From Alteromonas gilva (GTDB taxonomy: Bacteria > Pseudomonadota > Gammaproteobacteria > Enterobacterales > Alteromonadaceae), in contig NZ_JAQQXP010000001.1 in the NCBI RefSeq assembly GCF_028595265.1, forward strand, positions 2,108,001 to 2,172,000: DNA of 64,000 nt, written 5' to 3'. The notes under the pieces were generated by a model that ran no database searches, was not told the origin of the DNA, and saw only the letters and a program-made list of their open reading frames with translations. Within the stretch, counting starts at the first letter, position 1. Each line of letters opens with the position of its first letter. Below are positions 37,243-46,413 of the stretch, piece after piece. A program made the position numbers and the translations under genes.

Positions 37243-38123
37243 GTAAGATTGCATTTATAGGTTTAGGTAATATGGGGGCGCCGATGGCCCATAATTTACT
37301 TAAACATAAGCAGCAGGTTAGCGTCTATGATCTGTTGCCTGCGGCCGTTAGTAAGCTGGTGGATGCCGGGGCAACAGGTGCCGCATCGCCCCGGGAGGCG
37401 GTAGCCGATGCTGACGTTGTGATTACAATGCTACCTGCGGCGAGCCATGTTACGTCGCTCTATTTAGGCGAGGAGGGGCTCATTACCCGGGTGGATAAGC
37501 GCGCGTTGCTTATCGATTGCAGTACAATTGATGCACAAAGTGCCCGGCAGGTTGGCATGGCGGCGCAAGAAGCCGGGGTGAGCTTTATTGATGCGCCCGT
37601 GTCAGGCGGTGTTGCCGGGGCAACTGCGGGGACACTCACGTTTATAATGGGCGGCGCCAGCGACGATGTGGCGCGTGCGCGCACTGTGTTGCAGTACATG
37701 GGAGCAAACCTGTTCCATGCCGGGGACCTTGGCGCCGGACAAATTGCCAAGCTGTGCAATAATATGCTGCTGTCGGTACTCATGGCCGGTACCAGCGAAG
37801 CACTGCAACTGGCAGTCGCCAACGGGCTTGATCCCAGCGTGATGTCAGACATCATGCTGCAGAGTTCGGGCTGTAACTGGGCGTTACAAAAATACAATCC
37901 GTGTCCGGGCGTCATGGACAACGTGCCCGCCAGCAATGACTATAACGGCGGCTTTATGGTTAAGCTCATGAATAAAGACCTGACCCTGGCGATGGAGGCC
38001 GCTGCCCAGGTGGGGGCCGCAACGCCCATGGCGGCCACAGCGCAGTCGCTTTATCGTTTGCATCAGCGCGGCAGTGGCAATGACGTGAAAGACTTTTCCA
38101 GTATCTATAAACTGTTTGAGTAA
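37239..38123 (+). CDS. mmsB: 3-hydroxyisobutyrate dehydrogenase
   Basis: 294-aa NAD-dependent dehydrogenase converting 3-hydroxyisobutyrate to methylmalonate semialdehyde, the substrate of MmsA. The Rossmann motif is FIGLGNMGAPMAHNL, the substrate loop DAPVSGGVAGATAGTL, and the catalytic Lys is in GAGQIAKLCNNM. GFMVKLMNKDLTLAMEAA is typical of the family. Coupled to the hydrolase by a 4-nt overlap after TTAGGAGAAG. Confidence 0.95.
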   Translation: MSKIAFIGLGNMGAPMAHNLLKHKQQVSVYDLLPAAVSKLVDAGATGAASPREAVADADVVITMLPAASHVTSLYLGEEGLITRVDKRALLIDCSTIDAQSARQVGMAAQEAGVSFIDAPVSGGVAGATAGTLTFIMGGASDDVARARTVLQYMGANLFHAGDLGAGQIAKLCNNMLLSVLMAGTSEALQLAVANGLDPSVMSDIMLQSSGCNWALQKYNPCPGVMDNVPASNDYNGGFMVKLMNKDLTLAMEAAAQVGAATPMAATAQSLYRLHQRGSGNDVKDFSSIYKLFE

Positions 38124-38131
38124 TTTTCTGA

Positions 38132-38168
38132 CCGGCAACACCGCACAGATCGCAAGCGGTGTTGCCGG
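38132..38168. terminator. Perfect 13-bp inverted repeat between convergent mmsB and yejM
   Basis: 38132-38144 pairs exactly with 38156-38168 around an 11-nt loop, GC-rich, between two convergent stops. No T-run follows on either strand, so it may be a weak or Rho-assisted bidirectional terminator. Confidence 0.55.
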
Positions 38169-38193
38169 CGCTGGACGCCGTTATTGCGCGACG

Positions 38194-39708
38194 TTATTGC
38201 GAGAAGCGTGTCAGATGCTTAATGGCCCGGCTGAGCAAGTCGACGTTGAGCGTCTCATCGCTACGCATGTTGCTGCTGATTTGAGTAATGTCGTAACTGC
38301 CGTTACTGAGTACTTCGATACGTTGGTCGTTGTAAATCACCACGATTTTTTCACCTGACGTACTCACCAGCCAGTCACGCTGGGGTTGCAATAAGTTTTG
38401 CCCGGTTGAATAGTTTTGCGGCTGTGCGGAACAGCCCATCGCGTGCAGCAATGTGGGCACTAAATCTTCGTTGCTGGCTAACTCACTTTGTAGCGGCATA
38501 TTGGTATATAAAGTGCCTTTGTCTTGCTGATAACCGGTTGCAACAAGTACCAGTGTGCGTGTCAGATCGCTGCGCCTGAGTAACCCGGTCAACGTTTCTG
38601 CCGTGCCAAATGCCACCGTGATATCGCTATCCTTGTTAGGCTTATCGGTAAAGTTGAGCTGCTTGTACGCTGCCAGTTGCGCCGATTCAGATGGCATGTA
38701 GAGCTGAGTTGATAATCCGTAAGCCTGAGCCAAACCCAACAGCACCGGTTGCTTGTTCTGTAAACTTTGTTCATACAGTTCAGGCAGGCCATATAAGGTA
38801 CTTACCACCAGGCCGGTGAGGCTCGTTGAGGTAGTAAAATAGTTGTCTATTTGGCGCATATCGGCGTTTTTCATAGCGTTGCTAATATCGCCGTTATCGG
38901 TTTGTACCAACAGCAACGCCTGTTTACCGGGTTCCAGTGCGCAATATACCGGCGCAGAGGGATAGCTCATCTGGTAAAAGTCGGGATCAAACTGTAATTG
39001 TTTGCGCTGTTCGTAACGTTCAATATCCAGTAAGCCGTAGCGCGACATGGTGGTTTTGGCCGTGGCCGGATAAGACAGCGGAAACATGTTGTCCTGTTTG
39101 ATGATAGGCTGATAAAGCTGAGCATCGGCCCACACATGAATGGCGTGACCAGATACAAAGCACACCACAAAGAAACTCACCACACGACGGCCAATACGAT
39201 AATGAACGAGGCGGTCTATGCGTTTCCAGACTGCATTGGCCAATACCAGTTGAAAGCCGAGCCACACGACAAACAGCAGTAATAAGTACAACAGCTGCTG
39301 GGCGCCAAACTGATACATCTGATTTTGTGCTTCGCTTTTCAGCAAGTGTGCAGAGCTGTGGCTTAAGTGAAAACCAGTACGGTTATAGAGCAGCGCGTCA
39401 AAAGCCAGCAGGGCAAGGCCCAGCGCAGCAACCGACGAGGCGATACCTTTAATGATTCGTGGTGAGAGATCAAGATAGCACAGCGGCAATATAAAGATCA
39501 CAAACCCAAAGAAGGTTAAAAAGCTGATGTGGCCGAACCAGTTGGCAAACAGGTAGAACCCACCCAGCGCAGTACCGGGAGCCGGAGACGACACAACAAA
39601 TACCGAGGCAATAACCAGTGCAATGACAATATTAGCCAGTGCAAACCAATGCCCCCAATTGACAAGTTTAGTAACCCGTTGACGTCGCGGCGATTCTGCT
39701 AAAATCAT
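38194..39708 (-). CDS. yejM: Inner-membrane sulfatase-like protein YejM/PbgA/LapC (short form)
   Basis: 504-aa protein: five membrane helices in the N-terminal 190 residues (starting VTKLVNWGHWFALANIVIAL) and a periplasmic sulfatase-like domain. The junction WADAQLYQPIIKQDNMFPLS matches the E. coli protein, which senses LPS and controls LpxC degradation. It is about 80 residues shorter than E. coli YejM (586 aa); the missing part falls in the middle of the periplasmic domain, and no metal or catalytic residues of true sulfatases are seen. It follows yejL by 5 nt. Confidence 0.87.
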   Translation of the reverse strand: MILAESPRRQRVTKLVNWGHWFALANIVIALVIASVFVVSSPAPGTALGGFYLFANWFGHISFLTFFGFVIFILPLCYLDLSPRIIKGIASSVAALGLALLAFDALLYNRTGFHLSHSSAHLLKSEAQNQMYQFGAQQLLYLLLLFVVWLGFQLVLANAVWKRIDRLVHYRIGRRVVSFFVVCFVSGHAIHVWADAQLYQPIIKQDNMFPLSYPATAKTTMSRYGLLDIERYEQRKQLQFDPDFYQMSYPSAPVYCALEPGKQALLLVQTDNGDISNAMKNADMRQIDNYFTTSTSLTGLVVSTLYGLPELYEQSLQNKQPVLLGLAQAYGLSTQLYMPSESAQLAAYKQLNFTDKPNKDSDITVAFGTAETLTGLLRRSDLTRTLVLVATGYQQDKGTLYTNMPLQSELASNEDLVPTLLHAMGCSAQPQNYSTGQNLLQPQRDWLVSTSGEKIVVIYNDQRIEVLSNGSYDITQISSNMRSDETLNVDLLSRAIKHLTRFSQ

Positions 39709-39713
39709 AAAGA

Positions 39714-39935
39714 TCAGGCCGTTCCTTTAACACTTTTCAGCAGCACACTGGCAAACTGTTCAGCCATCGCCTGGCGTTGCGCCGGTGACACCTGGTGCTC
39801 AAAGATATGAGAAATGACATTTCCCAGCGCCATTAAAGAAAGATCACGACTTGCACCGTGTTTTTCGAGTACCATAATAATGTCGTTCATCAGGCGTTCA
39901 AATTCGGCATCACTGTATCGGCTTTGTTGGGGCAT
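39714..39935 (-). CDS. yejL: DUF1414 protein YejL
   Basis: 73-aa small cytoplasmic protein of unknown function. PQQSRYSDAEFERLMNDII and SLMALGNVISHIF match the YejL family. Located just upstream of yejM and divergent from yejK, the same arrangement as in E. coli. Confidence 0.9.
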   Translation of the reverse strand: MPQQSRYSDAEFERLMNDIIMVLEKHGASRDLSLMALGNVISHIFEHQVSPAQRQAMAEQFASVLLKSVKGTA

Positions 39936-40114
39936 TTTACGCCTCTTGTCGTTAAATAGCTTGAAAAAGCAAAGTTTTTGGCAATAAAGCGATTATAATC
40001 GTTGTGTATCTGATAACAATCATTCATTCAAAAATCTGCATTAAATAGGCGTAATCGCCGCATAGTTTGAACGTCAGGTAATAGAGTAGATAACCAATTG
40101 GACACTATTTATTC

Positions 40115-41164
40115 ATGAGTATATTGATTCATCATTTTGTTGTGCATCAGCTGTTCGTTAATAACGAAGGCAAAATGCAGATCATTCCCCGCGACGGTTG
40201 CGTGCCGGTAACGCCCGCTTTAGAGCAACTTGGCCAGCAGTTACACCACACGTTCGTGAGTAAGCCGGGCAAAGGGGTTGGCCATTTTTTGCAAGATCAG
40301 AATAGCGAAGAAAGCGCAGCGCAGTTTGCACCAGCACTCGACAGCTACCTTGCCCATCATGAGTCGTCGCCCTCTGACAGCGACACAGTGTTTGTACCGT
40401 TTACCCGGACCGCCGGTGATTTATTGCTTAAATCATTGGTTGATACCGGCCAGGTTGAAACCGGCTTTGTGCTGTTTGTGCATTATGAGTACCTGGCAAC
40501 ACAGTATTTGCTGGTCACCCTGCTCAATACCAAAGCGCACGTCGAAATAGACCAGCAACTGGAGCTTAACAGCCGTGAGCACCTTGATTTGGCAAAAATG
40601 CAGTTGGCGCTGCGAATCGATTTAACCCAATACCGGATTCAGCCAGAGCAACAGCGTTATATCAGTTTTATTAAAGGTCGTATGGGGCGCAAAGTCTCTG
40701 ACTTCTTTATGCAATTTGTTGGCTGTGAAGAAAAAGTAGATGTAAAACAGCAAAATAAGCAGCTGATATCGTCGGTAGAAAGCTACCTGTCCAGTGAAGG
40801 GCTCGATGCTGATGAAAAAACCGCCCACCGCGACGAAGTATCCAGTTACTTTAAGCAACAAATCGAAAGTGGTGACAGCGTTAAAATCAGTGAGCTGGCA
40901 GAAAAACTGCCCCGGGATGAAGAAAACCACCGCGACTTTATGCAATTTACCCAGGCACTGGAATCGCCCATGGAACCCGAAGTGCAGCCCGATCCGGCGG
41001 CGCTGCGTCAGTTAGCCAAATTCAGCGGGCAGGGCGGTGGTGTGTCGCTCAGTTTTGAGCGCAAATTGCTCGGCGATCGGGTTATTTATCATCCTGACTC
41101 TGATACGCTGACCATCAAGGGCCTGCCGCCTAATTTGAAAGATCAACTTATGCGTAATAGTTAA
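40115..41164 (+). CDS. yejK: Nucleoid-associated protein YejK
   Basis: 349-aa nucleoid-associated protein. Family signatures include GFVLFVHYEYLATQYLLV, RYISFIKGRMGRKVSDFFMQF and the C-terminal DTLTIKGLPPNLKDQL, closely like E. coli YejK. The function in nucleoid structure is not well defined. Divergent from yejLM. Confidence 0.93.
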   Translation: MSILIHHFVVHQLFVNNEGKMQIIPRDGCVPVTPALEQLGQQLHHTFVSKPGKGVGHFLQDQNSEESAAQFAPALDSYLAHHESSPSDSDTVFVPFTRTAGDLLLKSLVDTGQVETGFVLFVHYEYLATQYLLVTLLNTKAHVEIDQQLELNSREHLDLAKMQLALRIDLTQYRIQPEQQRYISFIKGRMGRKVSDFFMQFVGCEEKVDVKQQNKQLISSVESYLSSEGLDADEKTAHRDEVSSYFKQQIESGDSVKISELAEKLPRDEENHRDFMQFTQALESPMEPEVQPDPAALRQLAKFSGQGGGVSLSFERKLLGDRVIYHPDSDTLTIKGLPPNLKDQLMRNS

Positions 41165-41301
41165 GCAAGCACAGTTACAGTATGGGCGGCGGTACTGTTA
41201 TACTGTTAGCATAACGGTCGGGCGCTGCGCTGGTGTTGCACACGAAGCGCCCATGCGTTGATGCAAAGCCCGGCCAGAACAACTTTAAATATTGAGAAAC
41301 G

Positions 41302-42189
41302 ATGCAATTATTTGTCAACGATTTAACCGTCATGGACTTTTCCTACCTGTGCCCTGAGCGCGGAATGGTAGGCGAAAGCTGGATAGTTGATGTGCTGCTC
41401 GATGGCACATTAAACGAAGAAAGTATGGTCCAGGACTTTGGTATTGTTAAAAAAAACCTGAAAAGACTGATTGACGAGTACGTTGATCATAAATTGCTGG
41501 TGCCGGCGGAATGCCCGGCAACCACAATCCGTCATGAAGATGACAGCGATCAGGTTGAGGTAAATTTTGACCTCGACGCCACAAAAGAAAACGGCCGCAG
41601 AATTCAAATGTATTGCCCGGCAGACGCTTACGCCTTTATTTACGCGCCGGTGATCACCATGGAATCGGTCAGCGAATATCTGCGCGAGGTCATTGCCACG
41701 CATCTGCCCGACAACGTGGACAATCTGACCATTAAGTTACGCACTGAAGTGATCACATCACCGTTTTATCACTACACACACGGCCTTAAAAAACACGATG
41801 GTAACTGCCAGCGCATTGCTCATGGCCATCGTTCGCGGGTCGATATTATTAGCGACGGCGCCAATGATGTAGAGAGCCAGCAGTACTGGGCTAAGCGGTG
41901 GCAGGATATCTATATAGCGTCCAGTGAAGACAGGATTACACCTGCGGCACTGCAGTTAAAGCAGCGTCTGAACAACTACGACGAACACGTTTGTTTTGCT
42001 TACGAGTCGACACAGGGCTATTTTGAAATTGTGTTACCGCAGAGCATGTGCGAAATCATCGACACTGATTCGACGGTAGAGTGTTTAGCGCAGTATATTT
42101 ACAACCAGCAAAAACAGCGTTTACCCGATACACATTGCTGTGTACTTGCCTACGAAGGCGTGGGTAAAGGAGCTATGGTTAGTGACTAA
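41302..42189 (+). CDS. Tandem 6-carboxytetrahydropterin synthase (QueD/PTPS)-like protein
   Basis: 295-aa protein that reads as two PTPS-type domains. Domain 1 (1-about 148) keeps the fold signature MVQDFGIVKKNLKRLIDEYV-DHKLL but has no zinc histidines. Domain 2 (about 149-295) has the zinc site H160 (YHYTH), H174 and H176 (AHGH), Cys169 at the catalytic-Cys position (GNCQRIAHGH) and a C-terminal Glu285 in LAYEGVGKGA. The zinc-site spacing follows the FSAxH...CxxxHGH pattern of QueD. No other queuosine gene is near, so the substrate is open. It overlaps the M23 peptidase gene by 8 nt. Confidence 0.6.
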   Translation: MQLFVNDLTVMDFSYLCPERGMVGESWIVDVLLDGTLNEESMVQDFGIVKKNLKRLIDEYVDHKLLVPAECPATTIRHEDDSDQVEVNFDLDATKENGRRIQMYCPADAYAFIYAPVITMESVSEYLREVIATHLPDNVDNLTIKLRTEVITSPFYHYTHGLKKHDGNCQRIAHGHRSRVDIISDGANDVESQQYWAKRWQDIYIASSEDRITPAALQLKQRLNNYDEHVCFAYESTQGYFEIVLPQSMCEIIDTDSTVECLAQYIYNQQKQRLPDTHCCVLAYEGVGKGAMVSD

Positions 42190-42988
42190 CTGGCGTATCT
42201 GGTGGCTGTTACTGGTACTGATTGGCATGCCTGTCGCCCAGGCACTGGAGCTGCGCGGTTCATTAACCCAGGGCAGCTTATTGCGTGGCAAAGTACCTGA
42301 GGGGAGCAAAGTTTGGCTCAACGATGAGCCGGTAAAAACCCTCAGTTCCGGTGAGTTTGTGATTGGCTTTGGTCGTGATGCGGGACCGCAACAGGCATTG
42401 CGCTGGCAGACGCCCGACGGTGAAATGCACAGTAAACCGCTGACATTAGCAGAGCGTCAGTATCCCACCCAGCACATCGAAGGCGTACCACAGGCCATGG
42501 TAACGCCGCCAGAGCGTGTATTAGCGCGTATTAAAGACGATAACTGGCGGGTAGCCGTGGCCCGCAAAACCGACAGTTTACGCACAGACTTTAACAGTGA
42601 ATTTGTCTGGCCAGCAGAGGGGCCAATCACTGGTGTATATGGCAGTCAGCGGGTATTTAATGGCGTACCTAAACGTCCGCATTATGGTGTGGATGTAGGC
42701 GCCCCAACCGGTACAGCGGTAACCGCCCCGGCCGGTGGTAAAGTCACCCTGGCCCATCCGGATCTGTATTATTCCGGCGGTACCATTATTATCGACCATG
42801 GTTTGGGGGTGAATTCAACATTTTTACACCTTAGCAAGCTTTCTGTTGCGGTTGGCGATATCGTAAAGCAGGGCGATAAAATAGGTGAAATAGGCGCCAC
42901 CGGCAGGGCAACCGGCCCACACCTCGACTGGCGCATTAACTGGTTTAATGAACGCCTCGATCCTGCACTACTGGTGCCGCCCCGTTAG
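42182..42988 (+). CDS. Exported M23-family metallopeptidase with HxD variant motif
   Basis: 268-aa exported LytM-domain protein. Start is the GTG at 42182: AAGGAG lies 9 nt upstream and it gives a clean signal peptide (MTNWRIWWLLLVLIGMPVAQA, cleaved near Ala-Leu-Glu). An in-frame ATG at 42140 would hide the signal. The M23 domain has His167 and Asp171 (HYGVDVGAPTG) and His216 (HLSK). The usual GPHLH is GPHLDW, with Asp249 in place of the last zinc histidine. Likely a peptidoglycan endopeptidase or activator. Confidence 0.85.
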   Translation: MTNWRIWWLLLVLIGMPVAQALELRGSLTQGSLLRGKVPEGSKVWLNDEPVKTLSSGEFVIGFGRDAGPQQALRWQTPDGEMHSKPLTLAERQYPTQHIEGVPQAMVTPPERVLARIKDDNWRVAVARKTDSLRTDFNSEFVWPAEGPITGVYGSQRVFNGVPKRPHYGVDVGAPTGTAVTAPAGGKVTLAHPDLYYSGGTIIIDHGLGVNSTFLHLSKLSVAVGDIVKQGDKIGEIGATGRATGPHLDWRINWFNERLDPALLVPPR

Positions 42989-43076
42989 CAAATTTTACCG
43001 GCATTAGGATAAGCGCTTCCTAATACCGCTGTTTACCAGCGTAAATCCCGCCGGGCGTATCATTGTCGCTACAGGC

Positions 43077-43118
43077 AAAGCCAGTCGTCATTTAAACACC
43101 ACATAACGACTGGCTTTT
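43077..43118. terminator. Long-loop inverted repeat between convergent M23 and M61 genes
   Basis: A perfect 12-bp stem (43077-43088 with 43106-43117) and 17-nt loop. The downstream arm ends in four T residues on the plus strand. Probably terminates the M23 transcript and possibly the M61 transcript. Confidence 0.65.
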
Positions 43119-43130
43119 ACCGGTTTGCTA

Positions 43131-44906
43131 TCAATGGTTTAACCAGGCAGCCAGTTTTTTAGGATCGCTGATTTGTAGAACACAGCTTTGCGGTTGTGGG
43201 GCTATCAGCGGCATTGACAGGTTCAGTAAGCGGCCATCGCGAATAACGCTCAATGCCAGCGGTGCCTGGCGCTCAACGCTTAGCATGCGCTGTAGTAATT
43301 TAGCATTAAGTACATAACCATCCGCAGCAATCAGCTTATCATCGATTTGTAGCCCGGCCTGACAGGCTGCGCTATCTTCCTGCACGCTCAGAATCACTAG
43401 TCCGCTGTCGGCATCTTTTGTGGTGGCGCCAAATTCGTAGCAGGGTGCTGATTTAGTCAGTAACTCGCCGCCCTTATCCTGCAGAGACACCGGTGATTGT
43501 GTGACGTGTGACACACCAATATCGGCTAACAGGCTGGCAAGGGGGACATCTTCGGTACCATAGACGACCCTGGCCAGATAGTCACTGACATCAACGTGCA
43601 GATGATCGCGACACAAAGTGGCGATAACATTTGCCGGTGTACCTTTGTTATGGCCGTATTGCTGCCAGAGTAAGCGCATTAAATCGTCGAGGTTGTAACG
43701 ATTATTGCTTTGCTGTCGGAGTAAGATATCCAGACCGAGCGCCACGATGCCGCCTTTATTGTAGTAGCTGACAATGTTGTTAATGGCGCTGGCATCCTGT
43801 TTGTAAAACTTGGTCCAGGCGTAGTAACTCGATTCTGCAATGGATTGTTTAAACCTCCCGGCGTTTTTGTATAACCGTGTGAGGTTTTGCGCGACAATTT
43901 TTAAGTATTGTTCGGGCGAAATGACTCCGCTTCTGGCCAGCGTAACATCGTCGTAGAAACTGGTGAATCCTTCATAAATCCAGAGTTGATCGGTGTACAC
44001 TTCCTGACTTAGATCCGGGCTTACCATCACATCGGGTTTGATGCTTTTGACATGCCAGGTATGAAATAGCTCATGGCTACATAAACTAATAAAGTTGGTG
44101 TAACTGTCGCTGGGCTCTTCAGCTTCTCCCGCCAGCGGCAGCTCAAAACGCGGATACAGCAGTGCTGTTGAACTGCGATGCTCGAGGCCGCCATAGCCTT
44201 TATCGGCAATCAGCGTCATAAACAGGTAACGCTGCACGGGTGCCGGTTTACCAAAGAGATCAAGATGATGCTGACAGACTTTGGCCAGATCACGGCGTAA
44301 ACGCGGCATATCGTATTCGGTGCTACCGCTGAATAATAACGTAAACGTGACATCATCGACGGTAAAGTCGGTCTGGGTGCAAACCCCCATAAAAATCGGA
44401 TGATCAATAAGCTCATCATAATCATTGGCCACCAGGCTGTTGCCTGTGCTCGCTGGCATTGAGGTTGCGAGCGACCAGTCAGGGCGTTGTTCCGGCAAGA
44501 TAACGTCAACCTGACACGGACAATGCTGAAAATCCGTAACCGCCAAAAATACACTGGTACCGTTACAAAACGCGAACTCATCGTTGATATAGGCGCTGCG
44601 CACCGACAGATCAAAGGCATACACCTGATAGGTTACCGTGAGCGCTTCGCCGTTACAGGCAATGTGCCACGATTGTTTGTCGACAGGGCTAACGGTGAAT
44701 TGTTCACCGGTGTTTGAGATAGCGTCAAGGGTAATAATGTTGCGCGCAAAGTCTCGCACCATGTAGGAGCCGGGTATCCATGCGGGTAATGAAAGTGTGA
44801 GTGTGTCTTTGCCCAGCGCCGGGATTGTCATGCTAACAGTAAACACATGCTGGCTGATTGAACTTACCGACAAAGTATAATGGATAGTGGCTGAACGTTG
44901 TTCCAA
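43131..44906 (-). CDS. M61-family glycyl aminopeptidase with PDZ domain
   Basis: 591-aa metallopeptidase. The zinc motif is H278-E279-L-F-H282 in LCSHELFHTWHVK, with the third ligand likely the Glu in LWIYEGFTSFYDD. An N-terminal beta domain (PAWIPGSYMVRDFARNI) and a C-terminal PDZ-like domain (LVILSVQEDSAACQAGLQID) complete the M61 layout. No signal peptide is seen. Translation appears to start at TTG (44906), with GAGAGG upstream. It removes N-terminal Gly or Ala in studied relatives. Confidence 0.9.
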   Translation of the reverse strand: MEQRSATIHYTLSVSSISQHVFTVSMTIPALGKDTLTLSLPAWIPGSYMVRDFARNIITLDAISNTGEQFTVSPVDKQSWHIACNGEALTVTYQVYAFDLSVRSAYINDEFAFCNGTSVFLAVTDFQHCPCQVDVILPEQRPDWSLATSMPASTGNSLVANDYDELIDHPIFMGVCTQTDFTVDDVTFTLLFSGSTEYDMPRLRRDLAKVCQHHLDLFGKPAPVQRYLFMTLIADKGYGGLEHRSSTALLYPRFELPLAGEAEEPSDSYTNFISLCSHELFHTWHVKSIKPDVMVSPDLSQEVYTDQLWIYEGFTSFYDDVTLARSGVISPEQYLKIVAQNLTRLYKNAGRFKQSIAESSYYAWTKFYKQDASAINNIVSYYNKGGIVALGLDILLRQQSNNRYNLDDLMRLLWQQYGHNKGTPANVIATLCRDHLHVDVSDYLARVVYGTEDVPLASLLADIGVSHVTQSPVSLQDKGGELLTKSAPCYEFGATTKDADSGLVILSVQEDSAACQAGLQIDDKLIAADGYVLNAKLLQRMLSVERQAPLALSVIRDGRLLNLSMPLIAPQPQSCVLQISDPKKLAAWLNH

Positions 44907-45033
44907 GTGTAAAAACCTCTCAGTGTCTGACGTAAAGCAAAACCGCCGCTTTATGGCCGTCTGGCAATAGTATGTGAATTGATTGACGAAATATGATTAT
45001 ATAGCCATAGTTATTGTTATTTCAGTTTAAATT

Positions 45034-45711
45034 ATGTCGAAGCAAAAAAATACACAGCTTAGTCGTGCCGACATACAAAGCTTACAGGCATTATCACCGG
45101 GTAGTGTGGTTGACCTGCAGATTTCGACACCAACAGCCCCTAAACGGGTTCGCACTCATTATATTGGTGCAGATTTTCCCCATTGCTTACTGTTTCAGCT
45201 GCCGAGTGAATCAAAATGGGGATATTTACGCGATATTCTGGTACCCGAAAAAGAAGTTGTTGTGCGCTACGTATTGGAAGGCGGCGAGGGTAAAGTCATT
45301 GCACTGCGCTCTAAAGTACTGAAAGTTATCACCCATCCTACTAATATTGTATTTATCGCAATGCCATCTTCGTTACAAACGCTGGCACTGCGTAAACATA
45401 AGCGCTGGACGCCAGGCATTCAGGCCAGGATACTGATAAAAGACAACAACCGAGAACTGAGCACTGAGTGCATGATCGTTGATGTTTCGCAGCAAGGCTG
45501 CCGTTGTGTGGTGGAGCCTTCACCTGATTTTCCGCCTTTGGATAACGGTAAAACCGTGTCTCTGGCTATTTCGGCAGACAGTGACACGCAGATCCGTGGC
45601 ATCATTAAAAACAGCAGTTCTGCTCATGCAAAAATGTTTTATGGCGTTCAGTTTAGCGCTGATGCGGAAATTGTTAAAAAATTGTTGGATCGTTTTATTG
45701 TTGAGATTTAG
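45034..45711 (+). CDS. PilZ-domain c-di-GMP receptor (YcgR-like)
   Basis: 225-aa cytoplasmic protein. The N-terminal half (about 20-105) resembles the YcgR N-domain. The C-terminal half is PilZ with the c-di-GMP motifs R120-K-H-K-R124 and D150-V-S152-Q-Q-G155. In relatives such proteins slow flagella or regulate exopolysaccharide. Together with the Amt-GGDEF-EAL protein it gives the window both ends of a c-di-GMP circuit, but 29 kb apart, so no specific link can be claimed. Confidence 0.87.
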   Translation: MSKQKNTQLSRADIQSLQALSPGSVVDLQISTPTAPKRVRTHYIGADFPHCLLFQLPSESKWGYLRDILVPEKEVVVRYVLEGGEGKVIALRSKVLKVITHPTNIVFIAMPSSLQTLALRKHKRWTPGIQARILIKDNNRELSTECMIVDVSQQGCRCVVEPSPDFPPLDNGKTVSLAISADSDTQIRGIIKNSSSAHAKMFYGVQFSADAEIVKKLLDRFIVEI

Positions 45712-45812
45712 GATAGCCATAGGGCTATTGATACCTTTAACCGGGATTGCCTGGCGATGTCTGCAGCAGCGACACTGTGGATACGGTTTAATCGATTGCG
45801 AGTAATGCACAA

Positions 45813-46274
45813 ATGCGTGATATAGAACGGTTGTTTAACGAGTATTCTGAAAGCCATATGAACCCAACCAATAAAATGATCCATCAGCTGGCGGTTCCGT
45901 TGATTTATTTTTCGGTAATTGGTCTGCTCTGGTCGATACCCGTGCCCGACTGGCTTGCTCAATACGGGGTGAATTTTGCCCACATCGCAATTCTACCCGC
46001 ACTTTACTACTACTTTTTGTTGTCTGGACCCATTGGTGCGGCAATGACATTACTCACCATCGGCTGCTTTTTGGTTTTACAACAAATAGCTGCCTCCGAG
46101 GTTGCGGTATGGCAGGTCAGCGTGGTCGTGTTTGTGGTGATGTGGATACTGCAGTTTGTGGGGCATTGGGTAGAAGGCAAGCGCCCGTCGTTTTTGACTG
46201 ATTTGCGTTTTTTATTAATTGGCCCTGCCTGGGTATGGGGAAGTTGGTTAAAGCGACTGCATATCAGTTACTAA
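45813..46274 (+). CDS. DUF962 / Mpo1-like membrane protein
   Basis: 153-aa protein with four predicted membrane segments. The N-terminus FNEYSESHMNPTNKMIHQLA and VGHWVEGKRPSFLTDLRFLL match the DUF962 family, which includes yeast Mpo1, a 2-hydroxy fatty acid dioxygenase. The bacterial function is unknown. Lies 101 nt after the PilZ gene on the same strand. Confidence 0.87.
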   Translation: MRDIERLFNEYSESHMNPTNKMIHQLAVPLIYFSVIGLLWSIPVPDWLAQYGVNFAHIAILPALYYYFLLSGPIGAAMTLLTIGCFLVLQQIAASEVAVWQVSVVVFVVMWILQFVGHWVEGKRPSFLTDLRFLLIGPAWVWGSWLKRLHISY

Positions 46275-46413
46275 TTGCAGGCCATCTGCGACGGGTTGGG
46301 CCGTATCAGCCAGAGAAAGTGTTATTCAAAAGGGCAGCATTGCTGCGATAAATCGTTAGTCAATTACGACTAAGTCACTTATTCAACTCATAATTGTGCG
46401 TATAATGCAGTAG

